Shown here in pieces: positions 34,307 through 43,669 of a DNA stretch of 64,000 bases (positions are counted from its first letter, which is position 1; each line of letters opens with the position of its first letter). The position numbers were made by a program, and so were the translations under genes. The DNA comes from Candidatus Firestonebacteria bacterium RIFOXYD2_FULL_39_29 (GTDB lineage Bacteria > Oederibacteriota > D2-FULL-39-29), in contig MFGV01000087.1 in assembly GCA_001778375.1 (NCBI GenBank), forward strand, positions 1-64,000. The letters are read 5' to 3'. The notes beneath the pieces were generated by a model. The model ran no database searches. It had not been told where the DNA came from and was given only the letters and a program-made list of their open reading frames with translations.

Positions 34307-36967
34307 ATGTATAAAGAACTGACTGCTGTTTGCCTGCCGGATCAGAGCATAGAACTTGAATGGCGGAAAATAGAAGATCCGGTAAACAAGTCTCAGGAAT
34401 TATTGCAAAACGAATTATACAAAAGATACACGGAAGATTTCAGCTCTTTTATTTTATTCCTGGGTTTTAGCAGTCAATCTACACCATTATCAGCAAGCTT
34501 GGATTTTTTTAGAAAGTCAACGGGCTTGTATGTAAAAAAGCTTACGCAAACACCCGACCTTGAAGTTTTGCGAGAGTCGGTAAAGCCAGATTTAACAATT
34601 GCTGAAATTGATGATTTATTGTCCCGCCTACCCTTTATGGTCGGCTCAGAGTACATAACCCCGGCTTTTCTTGAAACTATCTGGGTTAAATTAGACACAG
34701 CTTTTAAAAACAAATTAAAAACCCACAAAAGTTCCGTTGATGAATTAATTAAAACTTTCAGTCCTGATGTTCATCTCGCAGGACGTGTATATTTTCATCT
34801 TGTGGAAAGCAAAAATGAGGATTTACCTTTCGCTTTTCTGGCAACATATTCCACAAGCTTAAATGAGCAGGGAAAATACAGACATGTTCCGCTAAAACAT
34901 GCTTTATTAGAGCACGGCAAAAACAGTAAAAAACTGCTGGAACTTTTATCCACCGTGCATTTAGCCGCCAAGGAAAGCAGGATTGTTGCCGGCCTTATTG
35001 AAAACGGCGAAATATTTCATCCCATAGCATTATCAGCCAAGGATGCATACAATATTTTAGAGGAAATTCCTGTTTATGAAAAATACGGTATACTCTGCCG
35101 GATTCCAAACTGGTGGAAGAACAGAACAAGCACACTGAAACTTGATATACGTATCGGTAACAGTTCCCCTTCATTTCTGGGTAAAGACTCAATTCTTGAT
35201 TTTGAAATAAAACTTTTATCCGGCGACCTCGAATTGACTGAAAAGGAAACTATAAAACTGCTAAATGAATCAGAAGGGCTTGCGTTTATTAAAGGTAAAT
35301 GGATGGAGGTTAATCCGGAAAACCTCAAAAAGACGCTTGAAGCTTACAAAAAAGCGCGGCAGATGATGGATAAGGGAGGACTTAGTTTAAAAGAAGCCAT
35401 GCACCTGCAGCTTAATTTACAGAAAGACCTCGGCATATTAAACGATGAAACAGTGGAGATTTCCGGCGGGGATTGGCTTAAATCCGTTATTGAAAAACTT
35501 CGAAAACCTGAGTTGATAGCTTCTGTGAGCATACCGAATAATTTCAAGGGAGAACTTCGACCCTACCAGCAGAAAGGATTAAACTGGCTTTATTTTCTTC
35601 ATTCCTTGCAGTTTGGCGCCTGTCTGGCAGATGACATGGGATTAGGGAAGACCATACAACTGCTGGCTTTCCTGAACGCGCTTAAGGCAAACAAGCAGGA
35701 ACCCGCAAGCCTTCTGATAATACCGGCCTCCCTTATTTCCAACTGGATTAACGAAATTCAAAGATTTTCGCCGGACTTAAAGTATCACATAGCTCATCCG
35801 GTTTTTGAGGAAAGTAACTACGCCGCCGGCCCTGATAAGGATTTTATAGACAAATATGATCTTGTGATCACAACCTATTCTTTATCCAAGAAGTATGACT
35901 GGCTTAAAACATATAAATGGAACTACGTCATTTTAGACGAGGCTCAAGCCATTAAAAATCCCGGAACAAAACAAACAAGAGCCGTCAAAACTCTTAATGC
36001 AAACAACAGAATAATCATGACCGGAACTCCTATTGAAAATAGTTTAGGCGACCTCTGGTCTTTATTTGATTTTTTAAATCCCGGGCTGCTGGGCAGCGTC
36101 AAGGAGTTTTCAAATTTTTCCAAAAAACTAAAAGACAATCCGGACGGGTATACAAAACTGAAAAATATCACCTCCCCCTACATTTTAAGAAGGTTGAAAA
36201 CCGACAAATCCGTTATTTCCGATTTGCCTGATAAAGTTGAGATGAAAACGTATTCAGATTTAAGTAAAAAACAAGTTGTCCTTTACGGTAAGCTTGTAGA
36301 AGAAATAAAAACGATGCTGAAAGATAAAACTGAGGGAATCGAGAGAAAAGGACTGATACTTGCCTCTCTTATGAAATTTAAGCAGCTTTGCAACCATCCG
36401 GATCAATATCTGGGAAGAGACGAATATTCCGAGCTTGACAGCGGCAAATTTTTAAGACTGCGTGAAATATGCGAAACAATTTTTGAAAAAAGAGAAAGGG
36501 TTTTAATCTTTACTCAATTCAAGGAAATCACAGAGCCTCTCAAGGAATACCTGGAAACAATATTCAAGCATAAAGGCCTGGTTTTTCACGGCAGTACACC
36601 TGTTAATGAACGAAAAGACATTGTTGAAAAGTTCCAGGGTCATGAATATGTTCCGTTCATGGTATTATCCATTAAAGCCGGGGGCGTGGGTTTAAACCTG
36701 ACAGCGGCAAACCACGTTATTCATTTTGACAGATGGTGGAATCCGGCAGTTGAAAATCAGGCAACCGACAGGGTTTTCCGGATAGGACAGAAAAAAAACG
36801 TGATAGTCCATAAATTTATTACCCGAGGAACACTTGAAGAAAAAATTGACGCCATGCTGCAGGAAAAATCAAATCTATCAAACGAAATTATACAAAGTTC
36901 AAATGCTTCCTGGATAACCGAAATGAACAACGATAAACTGATGAATCTGTTTTCACTGTCACTATGA
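34307..36967 (+). CDS. SNF2-family DNA-dependent ATPase/helicase
   Basis: 886 residues. The C-terminal 480 carry all helicase motifs: PYQQKGLNWLYFL (Q-like), DDMGLGKTIQ (I), ITTYS (Ia), DEAQAIKN (II), MTGTPIENSLGDLWSL (III), GGVGLNLTAANHVIHFDRWWNP (V) and QATDRVFRIGQ (VI). The N-terminal 400 residues are of the bacterial SNF2 type without a zinc finger. These proteins remodel protein-DNA complexes. A SWIM-domain gene follows 130 bases downstream, the usual partner. AAGGA precedes the ATG. Confidence 0.95.
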   Translation: MYKELTAVCLPDQSIELEWRKIEDPVNKSQELLQNELYKRYTEDFSSFILFLGFSSQSTPLSASLDFFRKSTGLYVKKLTQTPDLEVLRESVKPDLTIAEIDDLLSRLPFMVGSEYITPAFLETIWVKLDTAFKNKLKTHKSSVDELIKTFSPDVHLAGRVYFHLVESKNEDLPFAFLATYSTSLNEQGKYRHVPLKHALLEHGKNSKKLLELLSTVHLAAKESRIVAGLIENGEIFHPIALSAKDAYNILEEIPVYEKYGILCRIPNWWKNRTSTLKLDIRIGNSSPSFLGKDSILDFEIKLLSGDLELTEKETIKLLNESEGLAFIKGKWMEVNPENLKKTLEAYKKARQMMDKGGLSLKEAMHLQLNLQKDLGILNDETVEISGGDWLKSVIEKLRKPELIASVSIPNNFKGELRPYQQKGLNWLYFLHSLQFGACLADDMGLGKTIQLLAFLNALKANKQEPASLLIIPASLISNWINEIQRFSPDLKYHIAHPVFEESNYAAGPDKDFIDKYDLVITTYSLSKKYDWLKTYKWNYVILDEAQAIKNPGTKQTRAVKTLNANNRIIMTGTPIENSLGDLWSLFDFLNPGLLGSVKEFSNFSKKLKDNPDGYTKLKNITSPYILRRLKTDKSVISDLPDKVEMKTYSDLSKKQVVLYGKLVEEIKTMLKDKTEGIERKGLILASLMKFKQLCNHPDQYLGRDEYSELDSGKFLRLREICETIFEKRERVLIFTQFKEITEPLKEYLETIFKHKGLVFHGSTPVNERKDIVEKFQGHEYVPFMVLSIKAGGVGLNLTAANHVIHFDRWWNPAVENQATDRVFRIGQKKNVIVHKFITRGTLEEKIDAMLQEKSNLSNEIIQSSNASWITEMNNDKLMNLFSLSL

Positions 36968-36973
36968 AATCTA

Positions 36974-37025
36974 TTGTAGTTGCTCAATTTATTGAGCATC
37001 AGCCTGATAAATCAGGCAACTACAA
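36974..37025. repeat. Cruciform repeat: two hairpins in a long stem
   Basis: TTGTAGTTGC ... GCAACTACAA enclose two hairpins, GCTCAATTTATTGAGC and GCCTGATAAATCAGGC, so the RNA or single strand would form a three-way junction. A diverged, enlarged copy lies at 55606-55680. Confidence 0.75.
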
Positions 37026-37097
37026 AAATGAAAAATATTTGAGAACCGGTTTTGGGTGAATTTACAAATAATCGTATAACGGGAGGAGGATAAAATT

Positions 37098-37961
37098 ATG
37101 GGATACTACTATGGGGGATTTCCACGATATGAGTCGGTTGGAGAAAAAAGGGCAAAAGCGCAGAAAAAATTGGAGCATTTGAAGAAGAAGAATCCGGATA
37201 TTACCCCGTTGATTTTACAGGGAAACAAGCTCGCCCGCACCTGGTGGGGTATAGCATGGAATACAAACCTTGAAAAATACGCAGATTATTCAAACAGGAT
37301 CGGCAGAGGCCGCAGTTACATCAGGAACGGATGTGTTTTGGATTTCAAAATAAGCGAGGGAGAAGTAACCTCGCTTGTACAGGGAACACGTTCGCGTCCT
37401 TATGAAGTGGCAATAAAAATAAAACCGTTAAAAAAGGAATCCTGGAACGAAATAAAAAGACAATGTGAAGGTAAAATAGAATCTTTACAGGAGCTTATTG
37501 AAGGCAGGTTCCCCAAAGACCTCATGGAAATAGTCACCGCGAAAGGAAAAGGGTTATTTCCCTCCCCTAAAGAGATTACTTTCAGCTGCAGCTGCCCGGA
37601 CTGGGCAAGTATGTGCAAGCATGTGGCGGCAACGCTTTATGGAGTCGGCGCAAATCTGGATGACGACCCCAAGCTATTGTTCCTGCTGCGTAAAGCTGAG
37701 ATGGACGATCTGATAACAGAAGCCTTGCGTGATAAATCAAAAAATATGCTTAAAAAAGCAGAGAAAAAAACATCCCGGGTAATTAACGACGCGGACGCAG
37801 GCAAAATGTTCGGTATCGATATTGACGAAAACACCGGCTCAGCCAAGGCCACCAAAATCAGTAAAAATAAAAAGCCTAAAATTACCGGTAAAACAAAGCA
37901 GCCGGGAAAATCGGAGAAATCAGACACAAAGAAAAGAGCCGGAAATTCCCAAAGAAGATAG
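37098..37961 (+). CDS. SWIM zinc finger protein
   Basis: 287 residues. N-terminal LARTWWGIAWNTNLE is typical of SWIM proteins that pair with SNF2 ATPases. The zinc finger CSCPDWASMCKHVAATLYGVG (CxC...CxH) lies at about residues 163-182. The C-terminal 60 residues are a lysine-rich tail likely to bind nucleic acid. GGGAGGAGG precedes the start. It is probably the DNA- or protein-binding partner of the upstream helicase. Confidence 0.93.
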   Translation: MGYYYGGFPRYESVGEKRAKAQKKLEHLKKKNPDITPLILQGNKLARTWWGIAWNTNLEKYADYSNRIGRGRSYIRNGCVLDFKISEGEVTSLVQGTRSRPYEVAIKIKPLKKESWNEIKRQCEGKIESLQELIEGRFPKDLMEIVTAKGKGLFPSPKEITFSCSCPDWASMCKHVAATLYGVGANLDDDPKLLFLLRKAEMDDLITEALRDKSKNMLKKAEKKTSRVINDADAGKMFGIDIDENTGSAKATKISKNKKPKITGKTKQPGKSEKSDTKKRAGNSQRR

Positions 37962-37982
37962 AATCGGATAAACAACAGAAAC

Positions 37983-38023
37983 AAAAGGGACAGACACCGA
38001 TAAAGCGGTTGTCAGTCCCTTTT
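37983..38023. terminator. Bidirectional terminator hairpin
   Basis: AAAAGGGACAGACA, loop, TTGTCAGTCCCTTTT between the convergent SWIM and flavoprotein genes. It is also a member of the GGGACAG repeat family, and its end overlaps the stop codon of the broken flavoprotein. Confidence 0.7.
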
Positions 38024-39201
38024 ACCTTGGTATTATGGCGCCGTGCTTTTCGAGGAGATTGTGTATCTCCGGAAGTGGAAGTTGTTCGGGGTCTATGTTC
38101 TTTTTGGCGGAAAGAGCGGCCATTGCTCCGGCGGCCTGGCCCATCGCCATACAGGAGGCCTGAACTCTATAGGCAGAATGCCGTCTTTTAGATGGCGGAA
38201 TATCAGGCCTGTGCCTTTGTAAGTATGCACATCAACAGGGTAAAAACTGTAACAGAGCGCGTCCGGCCAAAGACGGCCCGACTCATAATCCTTAATCGTA
38301 ATATATGCTTTACCGTCGATAACTACGGTTTCCCTCACACCGCACTCGGGAGCTAAAAATGATATTTCCAATTTTTTAAGTCCGTGTTGTTTTTTTAACC
38401 AGCGGTAGATCTTTAGTATCAACGCCCTGCCTCCGAGTTCAAGCGCTGTCTCGCCTTTACTTCCATCCGCATAATATTCATTCACATGAATGCTGTTTAA
38501 TCCGCAGCCCTCAAGAAGCCGGAGCAAGCGGTCTCCTAATTTTTTTCCGCCCCAGCCGAACTCTGCGTCGGCGAAAAGACGTTTCTTTATTGCTTTTTTA
38601 TATTCTGCAATCAAAGCCGTCTTGTTTAATTTTTTAAACTCATATCCGCTTAAGGAAAAGATAGTCGCAGCCGTCTGAAGAACTTTTTGTTTTTGTATTT
38701 TGAAACCTACAAGTTTGATAACATTTGCGTCCCCGGTGCAGTCGACAATAACTTTCGCAGAATAATCCTGAAGACCTTCTTTTTTGCAAAGTTTTATTTT
38801 CCAGATACTACCCGAGCGCTTTACTTCCGCGGGCATTGAGTGAAAAAGTATTTCAACCCCGGCCTCCGCCGCTTCCGCATCACAGATCATCGCATATAAC
38901 GCCGGATTTACAGCCAGAGCGTGCTGTTTTGAAAGGGCCGCGTAAGCCGAGGCAGAAGGAGGACATTTCCCTTCTTCCTCGAGCGCCTTAACACAGAGCT
39001 CGCAGCCGATACCTTTTATTACCTGTTTACCCCAGGCATAAAAAACACCGGGAAAGTTAACGACCGTCAGCGTCCCGCCGAGCATTCCGCATTTTTCAAC
39101 TATAGAAATGTTTTTGCCCCGGCACGTCCCGATTGTATTGCTGCAATCACGCCCGCAGTACCCCCGCCGATGACTATTACATCATAAGAATATTTTTGCA
39201 T
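38022..39201 (-). pseudogene. FAD-dependent oxidoreductase with two frameshifts
   Basis: The N-terminus (ATG at 39201: QKYSYDVIVIGGGTAGVIAA) holds the FAD Rossmann motif. It shifts frame near 39118 in a run of four G. The central part (from MLGGTLTVVNFPG to PIEFR) is intact. A second shift near 38163 in AGG-CCTCC separates it from the true C-terminal end (SCMAMGQAAGAMAALSAKKN). Adding one G at each site gives one reading frame of 393 residues, normal for this FAD_oxidored family. Either a young pseudogene or two homopolymer errors in the assembly. Confidence 0.85.
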
Positions 39202-39339
39202 ATTATCTCAAAATGAAGCAACTATTTTAAATGTAAAATCATTTTAACCTCTTTTTCAAAGAAATACAATTACTTATAAATTGCGGACAGGTAAAGCTGT
39301 TGTCAGCCCCCTTGACTAAGCAAGATATGACTGATATAT

Positions 39340-39424
39340 TGTAGAGACAGGCATGCCTGTCCGGACAAGCCCTCCTTAGAGATTGGTGGGCAAAAGAGCG
39401 TGCTTGTCCCTACACTACAAACAA
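39340..39424. repeat. Imperfect palindrome with TTGTAG ... CTACAA ends
   Basis: TTGTAGAGACAGGCATGCCTGTCC at the left and GTGCTTGTCCCTACACTACAA at the right (inverted), about 85 bases in all. It resembles small non-autonomous elements. The rest of 39202-39560 has no gene apart from the repeat at 39471. Confidence 0.5.
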
Positions 39425-39470
39425 ACAATAAGCGAGGATGGCTAAATTGCAATTAATAATAGAAGAACGA

Positions 39471-39547
39471 TTCCACCTCCGCCAGTTTATATTGGGCGGA
39501 TCTTTAGATGAGATTACAAAACTTTAGGATTCCACTGATAAAAGCAG
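39471..39547. repeat. GATTCCAC/CCGCCAGTTTATATTGG dispersed repeat
   Basis: GATTCCACC, CCGCCAGTTTATATTGGGCGG, AGATTACAAAACTTTAG, GATTCCACTGATAAAAG: the unit is bounded by two GATTCCAC words. Same family as 1216-1309 and 16951-17020. Confidence 0.7.
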
Positions 39548-39560
39548 AAGGTAGGAACTA

Positions 39561-41129
39561 TTGCAACTACTAATTAATGATCTCTTGATTCCTGTTGAAA
39601 AGGACGGGATTTCTCAGTATATTTCTGTGGCGGCGAAGAAACTCGTCCTTGGAGAAGAGCAGGTAAAGCTCGTTAAGATACTTTTTAAAGAGCTGGATGC
39701 TAAGAATCCGGAGCAGTTTTATTATAAGCTTTCTATTGCCGTAAAAGTACCGCCCTCATTCCCCAACAGGGAGAATTTACCTGTCTTTCTTGAGAAGCTA
39801 CCTCAGGTAATAACACCCAAACCGTCCAAGGATAGACCAATTGTCATCGGGTTCGGTCCCGCAGGTATGTTTGCGGCGCTCTCCCTTATTGAGTATGGGC
39901 AAAGTCCTTTAATATTTGAAAGAGGCAAAAAAATAGAAGAACGGCATGCTGATATTAATACCTTTGTAAAAGAAAAAGTTTTAAATCCCGAATCAAATAT
40001 CCAGTTCGGCGAAGGCGGCGCGGGGTCATACTCAGACGGAAAACTTTTTGCCCGGGCCAGAAATTCAGTATACATTGATAAAGTCATAGATACTTTGATA
40101 AAATTTGGAGCACCGCCGCAGATAAAATATGCCGCAAGGCCGCATCTGGGAACAGATGTTCTTTGTGAGATAGTTAAAAACATCAGGAACTATATAATTG
40201 AAAACGGCGGAGAAATTTTCTTTAATTCGAAGATGACCGACCTCATAACACTTGACGGCAAAGTCAACGGCGTAGTAATAAACGGTGAAAAGGAACACCT
40301 TTCTTCAACTGTTTATCTTGCACTCGGACATTCCGCAAGGGACACCTTTCTGCTCCTTGATGAAAAAGGCGTAACGCTGGAGCAAAAACCTATTTCAGTC
40401 GGTATAAGAGTAGAACATCCCGTTGAAATAATAAATCAGATGAAGTACGGTGAAAAGTACAAGAACTTTGCCCCCCTCGGTGCGGCGGGTTATTCTTTCA
40501 ATTATACCGATGAGAAAACAAAGAGAAGATTAAACACTTTCTGTACGTGTCCCGGCGGGGAAGTCGTAAACGCTTCCTCAGAGAACGGCCTTCTGGTAGT
40601 AAACGGTATGAGTTATTCAAAAAGGGACTCAGCCTTTACAAACACCGCTTTCATTATAACGTGTCAGCCGTCTGATTACCCCTCCGCCTCACCGTTATCC
40701 GGAATGGAGTTTCAAAAGGAGATAGAAGCGAAAGCTTACAACGCAGGCGGCGGTAATTTTGAAGTTCCCGCCCAGAACCTTATGGATTTTTTAGATGGAA
40801 AAACCTCTACGGTTTTAAACAAAAACTCCTGTAAGATCGGAACCAAGTCCGCAGATCTTACTCAGATTTTTCCTAAGTTTATAAGTGAAACACTTAAAGC
40901 TGCTTTTAACCACTGGAAACCCGAGTATCCGTCATATGTTTCAGAACACGGCCTCTTACTTGCGCCCGAGACAAGAACCTCTTGCGCGGTAAGGATAAAA
41001 CGCACGGAAGAATTTGAATTGGTAAATATAAAAGGGGTGTTTCCGATTGGAGAAGGTGCGGGGTATACGGGAGGAATTACTAGTTCGGCGGCGGACGGGA
41101 TTAGGGCAGTGGAAAGGGCAAATCACTAA
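39561..41129 (+). CDS. FAD-dependent dehydrogenase of the COG2509 type
   Basis: 522 residues, start codon TTG with AGGA upstream. The N-terminal 90 residues form a small ferredoxin-like domain. The FAD motif PIVIGFGPAGMFAALSL follows, and then family blocks IQFGEGGAGSYSDGKL, ALGHSARDTF and the C-terminal GAGYTGGITSSAADGIRA. Substrates are not known. It is distinct from the broken flavoprotein on the opposite strand. Confidence 0.85.
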   Translation: MQLLINDLLIPVEKDGISQYISVAAKKLVLGEEQVKLVKILFKELDAKNPEQFYYKLSIAVKVPPSFPNRENLPVFLEKLPQVITPKPSKDRPIVIGFGPAGMFAALSLIEYGQSPLIFERGKKIEERHADINTFVKEKVLNPESNIQFGEGGAGSYSDGKLFARARNSVYIDKVIDTLIKFGAPPQIKYAARPHLGTDVLCEIVKNIRNYIIENGGEIFFNSKMTDLITLDGKVNGVVINGEKEHLSSTVYLALGHSARDTFLLLDEKGVTLEQKPISVGIRVEHPVEIINQMKYGEKYKNFAPLGAAGYSFNYTDEKTKRRLNTFCTCPGGEVVNASSENGLLVVNGMSYSKRDSAFTNTAFIITCQPSDYPSASPLSGMEFQKEIEAKAYNAGGGNFEVPAQNLMDFLDGKTSTVLNKNSCKIGTKSADLTQIFPKFISETLKAAFNHWKPEYPSYVSEHGLLLAPETRTSCAVRIKRTEEFELVNIKGVFPIGEGAGYTGGITSSAADGIRAVERANH

Positions 41130-41286
41130 GAATTAAATCCTAAGCACTAAACAATAACTAATAGTTAATCACTAAATTCTAAACTCGCGAAGTGAAACGA
41201 AGCCCGCCGAAGCTTTTGTGGCTGAAAATTCGAAACAAAATAGATAAACCAGAAAAAGAAAACAAAATAAATACAAAATCAATGGT

Positions 41287-41691
41287 TTATCTAAAGATGT
41301 ATTGTTTTTCGGCGATGTTTCCCTGGAATACCAATCTCAGCTCTTGCTTGTCCATTGGGATGAAATGTTTTGTTGTTCCGAGATAATAGCACCACATCCT
41401 TTCGGAAGGTATTTCACGATCAGGTTTTCCCAACAGTTCTAAAATCTGTTCTTTTGTCATTCCTTTAAAGTCATACCTTGCTAAAAGATCATTTCTCATT
41501 TTCTGTCTGACAGGGTTTTCGCTGTTGTACTTTATCTTCCATTCACTTGAATTAAACGGTTTTTGAGAAAAATAATCAACACTCCTCAAGTAATATTCAG
41601 CACAATAAGGAGAGAACAATATTGCAATTACAATGACAACCATAATAACAAATAGAATTTCAAAACTTGCTTTAGTATGTGGCGATTTCAC
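41287..41691 (-). CDS. Membrane-anchored SmpA/BamE-like small protein
   Basis: 134 residues with one N-terminal transmembrane helix (ILFVIMVVIVIAILF) and a soluble part. The segment FKGMTKEQILELLGKPD, then MWCYYLG and LRLVFQGN has the pattern of BamE/SmpA-like domains (G-M-T-x2-Q-V-x3-L-G-x-P). I do not know its role. It overlaps nothing and follows the DUF1016 gene by 14 bases. Confidence 0.6.
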   Translation of the reverse strand: MKSPHTKASFEILFVIMVVIVIAILFSPYCAEYYLRSVDYFSQKPFNSSEWKIKYNSENPVRQKMRNDLLARYDFKGMTKEQILELLGKPDREIPSERMWCYYLGTTKHFIPMDKQELRLVFQGNIAEKQYIFR

Positions 41692-41705
41692 CTTTTGCTC
41701 CTTTT

Positions 41706-42755
41706 CTAACTCCTCTTCTTATACTCCGCTATTAGTTCTTTTTCAACTTCTTTTTTGGCGGGTAAGAGTTTCTTTAGTTCATTGGATGGTTTTGAAGTTA
41801 ACTTATATTCAGCTACGCCCATAGGATTTAAAGCCCGGCTCATGGAGTATTCGACCACAACAGAATCTTTTTCTACACAAAAGATTATCCCTACTGATGG
41901 GTTCTCTCCCTTATATTTGGTCTGCTTGTTTAACAAGTCAAGATATAGGTCAAGTTTAGCAGAATGTTCCACCTCAAACTTAACGGTTTTCAGTTCAACT
42001 GCCACCAGGCACCTGAGAATCCTGTTAAAAAACAAAAGATCGACGAAGTATTCATTATTGCCGAGAGTTAAGCGGTATTGATTGCCTATGAATGAAAAGC
42101 CCTTCCCCATTTCAAGCATAAAACGTTTCACTTTTTCTACAAGGCGCTTTTCCAACTCTCGCTCCATAACAGATTCTTTTATATCAAGAAAATCAAGATT
42201 ATATATACTTTTTAGCGATTCATCCGCCTGCTCGGCAAGATGAGCCGGCAATGTTTTGACAAAATTATGCTGTTTTGGAAGGTTTTTATGATATTTATAC
42301 GCACCGGCTTTAATCTGATGAATAAGCACATTCCGACTCCAACCCATTTCTGCTGTAGCTTTAAGATAGTATTCTCTTTCTTCATTACATTTAACCATCT
42401 GCAAAATGGCAATATTTTGACCCCATGGTATTTCTCGCACAAGCTGTGCGAGTTTTGGGAAATCCTTATACTCAATGTAAAACAACCTCATACGCCATAA
42501 ATTTTTATCAGAAAAGCCATTTTTGCTTTTATATTCCTCTATCAAATCAATTGATAGCTTCTCAACAATACCCTTCCCCCAACCGTATTTTTCCTGGCGT
42601 AATACAATCATTTTGCCAATATCCCAATACAGCTGAATAAGTTCATGATTAATAGACCTCGAGGCTTTTATTCTCGCAGATGTTATTCTTTCTTTTATGT
42701 CTTTCAACAAATCAGGATAACTTGCGTCAAACATGTTGCTTTTGTTTTCTATCAT
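41706..42755 (-). CDS. DUF1016 (YhcG-type) PD-(D/E)xK nuclease
   Basis: 349 residues from the ATG at 42755, which has GGAGG five bases before it. The N-terminal helical domain (INHELIQLYWDIGKMIVLRQ, WGKGIVEKLS, WGQNIAILQMV) and the C-terminal nuclease core (YFVDLLFFNRILRCLVAVELKT, with the D...E-x-K arrangement) are typical. Members are linked to restriction or defence against mobile DNA. A perfect 25-base palindrome lies in the leader. Confidence 0.9.
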   Translation of the reverse strand: MIENKSNMFDASYPDLLKDIKERITSARIKASRSINHELIQLYWDIGKMIVLRQEKYGWGKGIVEKLSIDLIEEYKSKNGFSDKNLWRMRLFYIEYKDFPKLAQLVREIPWGQNIAILQMVKCNEEREYYLKATAEMGWSRNVLIHQIKAGAYKYHKNLPKQHNFVKTLPAHLAEQADESLKSIYNLDFLDIKESVMERELEKRLVEKVKRFMLEMGKGFSFIGNQYRLTLGNNEYFVDLLFFNRILRCLVAVELKTVKFEVEHSAKLDLYLDLLNKQTKYKGENPSVGIIFCVEKDSVVVEYSMSRALNPMGVAEYKLTSKPSNELKKLLPAKKEVEKELIAEYKKRS

Positions 42756-42800
42756 TTTATCCTCCAGTATAATATTAATAATAGTAAAAGCAAACAAGCA

Positions 42801-42825
42801 TTTCTCCAACAAGCTGTTGGAGAAA
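42801..42825. promoter_or_regulatory. Palindrome in the leader of the DUF1016 gene
   Basis: TTTCTCCAACA, AGC, TGTTGGAGAAA: 11-base perfect arms, about 45 bases before the start codon. It could be a protein-binding site or an RNA hairpin in the leader. Confidence 0.6.
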
Positions 42826-43004
42826 CTGACTTTCAATAAAATGAGTTTTTAACTCTTTTCACCCTTTGTTTTATTATGGTATATTTTTACACTAGGCAGG
42901 CATTATTGTCAAGATAATATTAATCTACGAAGTTGTTGACGGAAAGATAAAATTTCGGGTGCAGTTTCCATCATTTCTCGCACGTGTCGTATGAGTTAAA
43001 ATAC

Positions 43005-43036
43005 GGGGACAGCCCCCAAGAGCGGGTGCAGTCCCC
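43005..43036. repeat. GGGGACAG ... GCAGTCCCC hairpin repeat
   Basis: GGGGACAGCCCCCAAG, AGCGGGTGCAGTCCCC. A near-identical unit lies at 45082-45113. Confidence 0.7.
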
Positions 43037-43045
43037 TTCAAAATG

Positions 43046-43081
43046 AAAAAACAGGCAGGGCTTTGACCCTGCCTGTTTTTT
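43046..43081 (-). terminator. Intrinsic terminator
   Basis: A-run, CAGGCAGGG, CTTTGA, CCCTGCCTG, T-run: perfect arms, directly after the stop of the 43085-43657 gene. It works for both strands by sequence. Confidence 0.9.
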
Positions 43082-43084
43082 ATG

Positions 43085-43657
43085 TTAGAACGTGTAACTT
43101 ACTTTTACGCCAAAACCAATTTTGTGTTGACCCGAGGTGTATAGGGCTGAATATAAGGCTGCGGCTTTTAAATTGGGAATTACCGTATATTCAAAACCGC
43201 CATAGTATTCGGCTTGTTTTGCATCTGTGAAGAATAAGACTTCTCCGCCGACTACAGGGGTAAAGCCGGCAAAAGACAATAATTTAAGGGTGGAATCAAA
43301 ACCTGCGTTTATCGAGATCGAACCCGTAACGTCAGTAGAATTATTTAAGGCAGCTCCCGCGAAAGGGCTTACGCTGATTCCGGAAACTATTTTATCAAAA
43401 GGCATAAAAACCAACCCGGTTATTCTGTAGTTTTCATTTGTGCCGGTTAAAGCAAAACCATCATATACTTTGTGTGAAACTCTGACGCCAAGATTTAGAG
43501 GTAACTTATTATAGGTTACCCCGGTATCCCTGTACCACATAAGGGTACTTGACGGTGTTAAATATGCACCTACTGTAGTGTCAACAACAAATTCCCCGCC
43601 GTAGGAAAAACCGGTAACGGCAATAAGCAGAACCAGACTTGTTAATAACTTTTTCAT
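43085..43657 (-). CDS. Small outer-membrane beta-barrel-like protein
   Basis: 190 residues with a signal peptide (KKLLTSLVLLIAVTGFSYG). The mature part is glycine- and aromatic-rich with alternating strands (NLGVRVSHKVYDGFALTG, GGFEYTVIPNLKAAALYSAL) and ends VKVSYTF, a C-terminal phenylalanine typical of barrels. No family recognised. It is the last gene of a three-gene run. Confidence 0.7.
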   Translation of the reverse strand: MKKLLTSLVLLIAVTGFSYGGEFVVDTTVGAYLTPSSTLMWYRDTGVTYNKLPLNLGVRVSHKVYDGFALTGTNENYRITGLVFMPFDKIVSGISVSPFAGAALNNSTDVTGSISINAGFDSTLKLLSFAGFTPVVGGEVLFFTDAKQAEYYGGFEYTVIPNLKAAALYSALYTSGQHKIGFGVKVSYTF

Positions 43658-43669
43658 TGTTTTACCTCC

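Noticed and set aside
39561-41129. Treating the COG2509-type flavoprotein and the broken flavoprotein as one split gene
   Set aside because: They lie on opposite strands and belong to different flavoprotein families.
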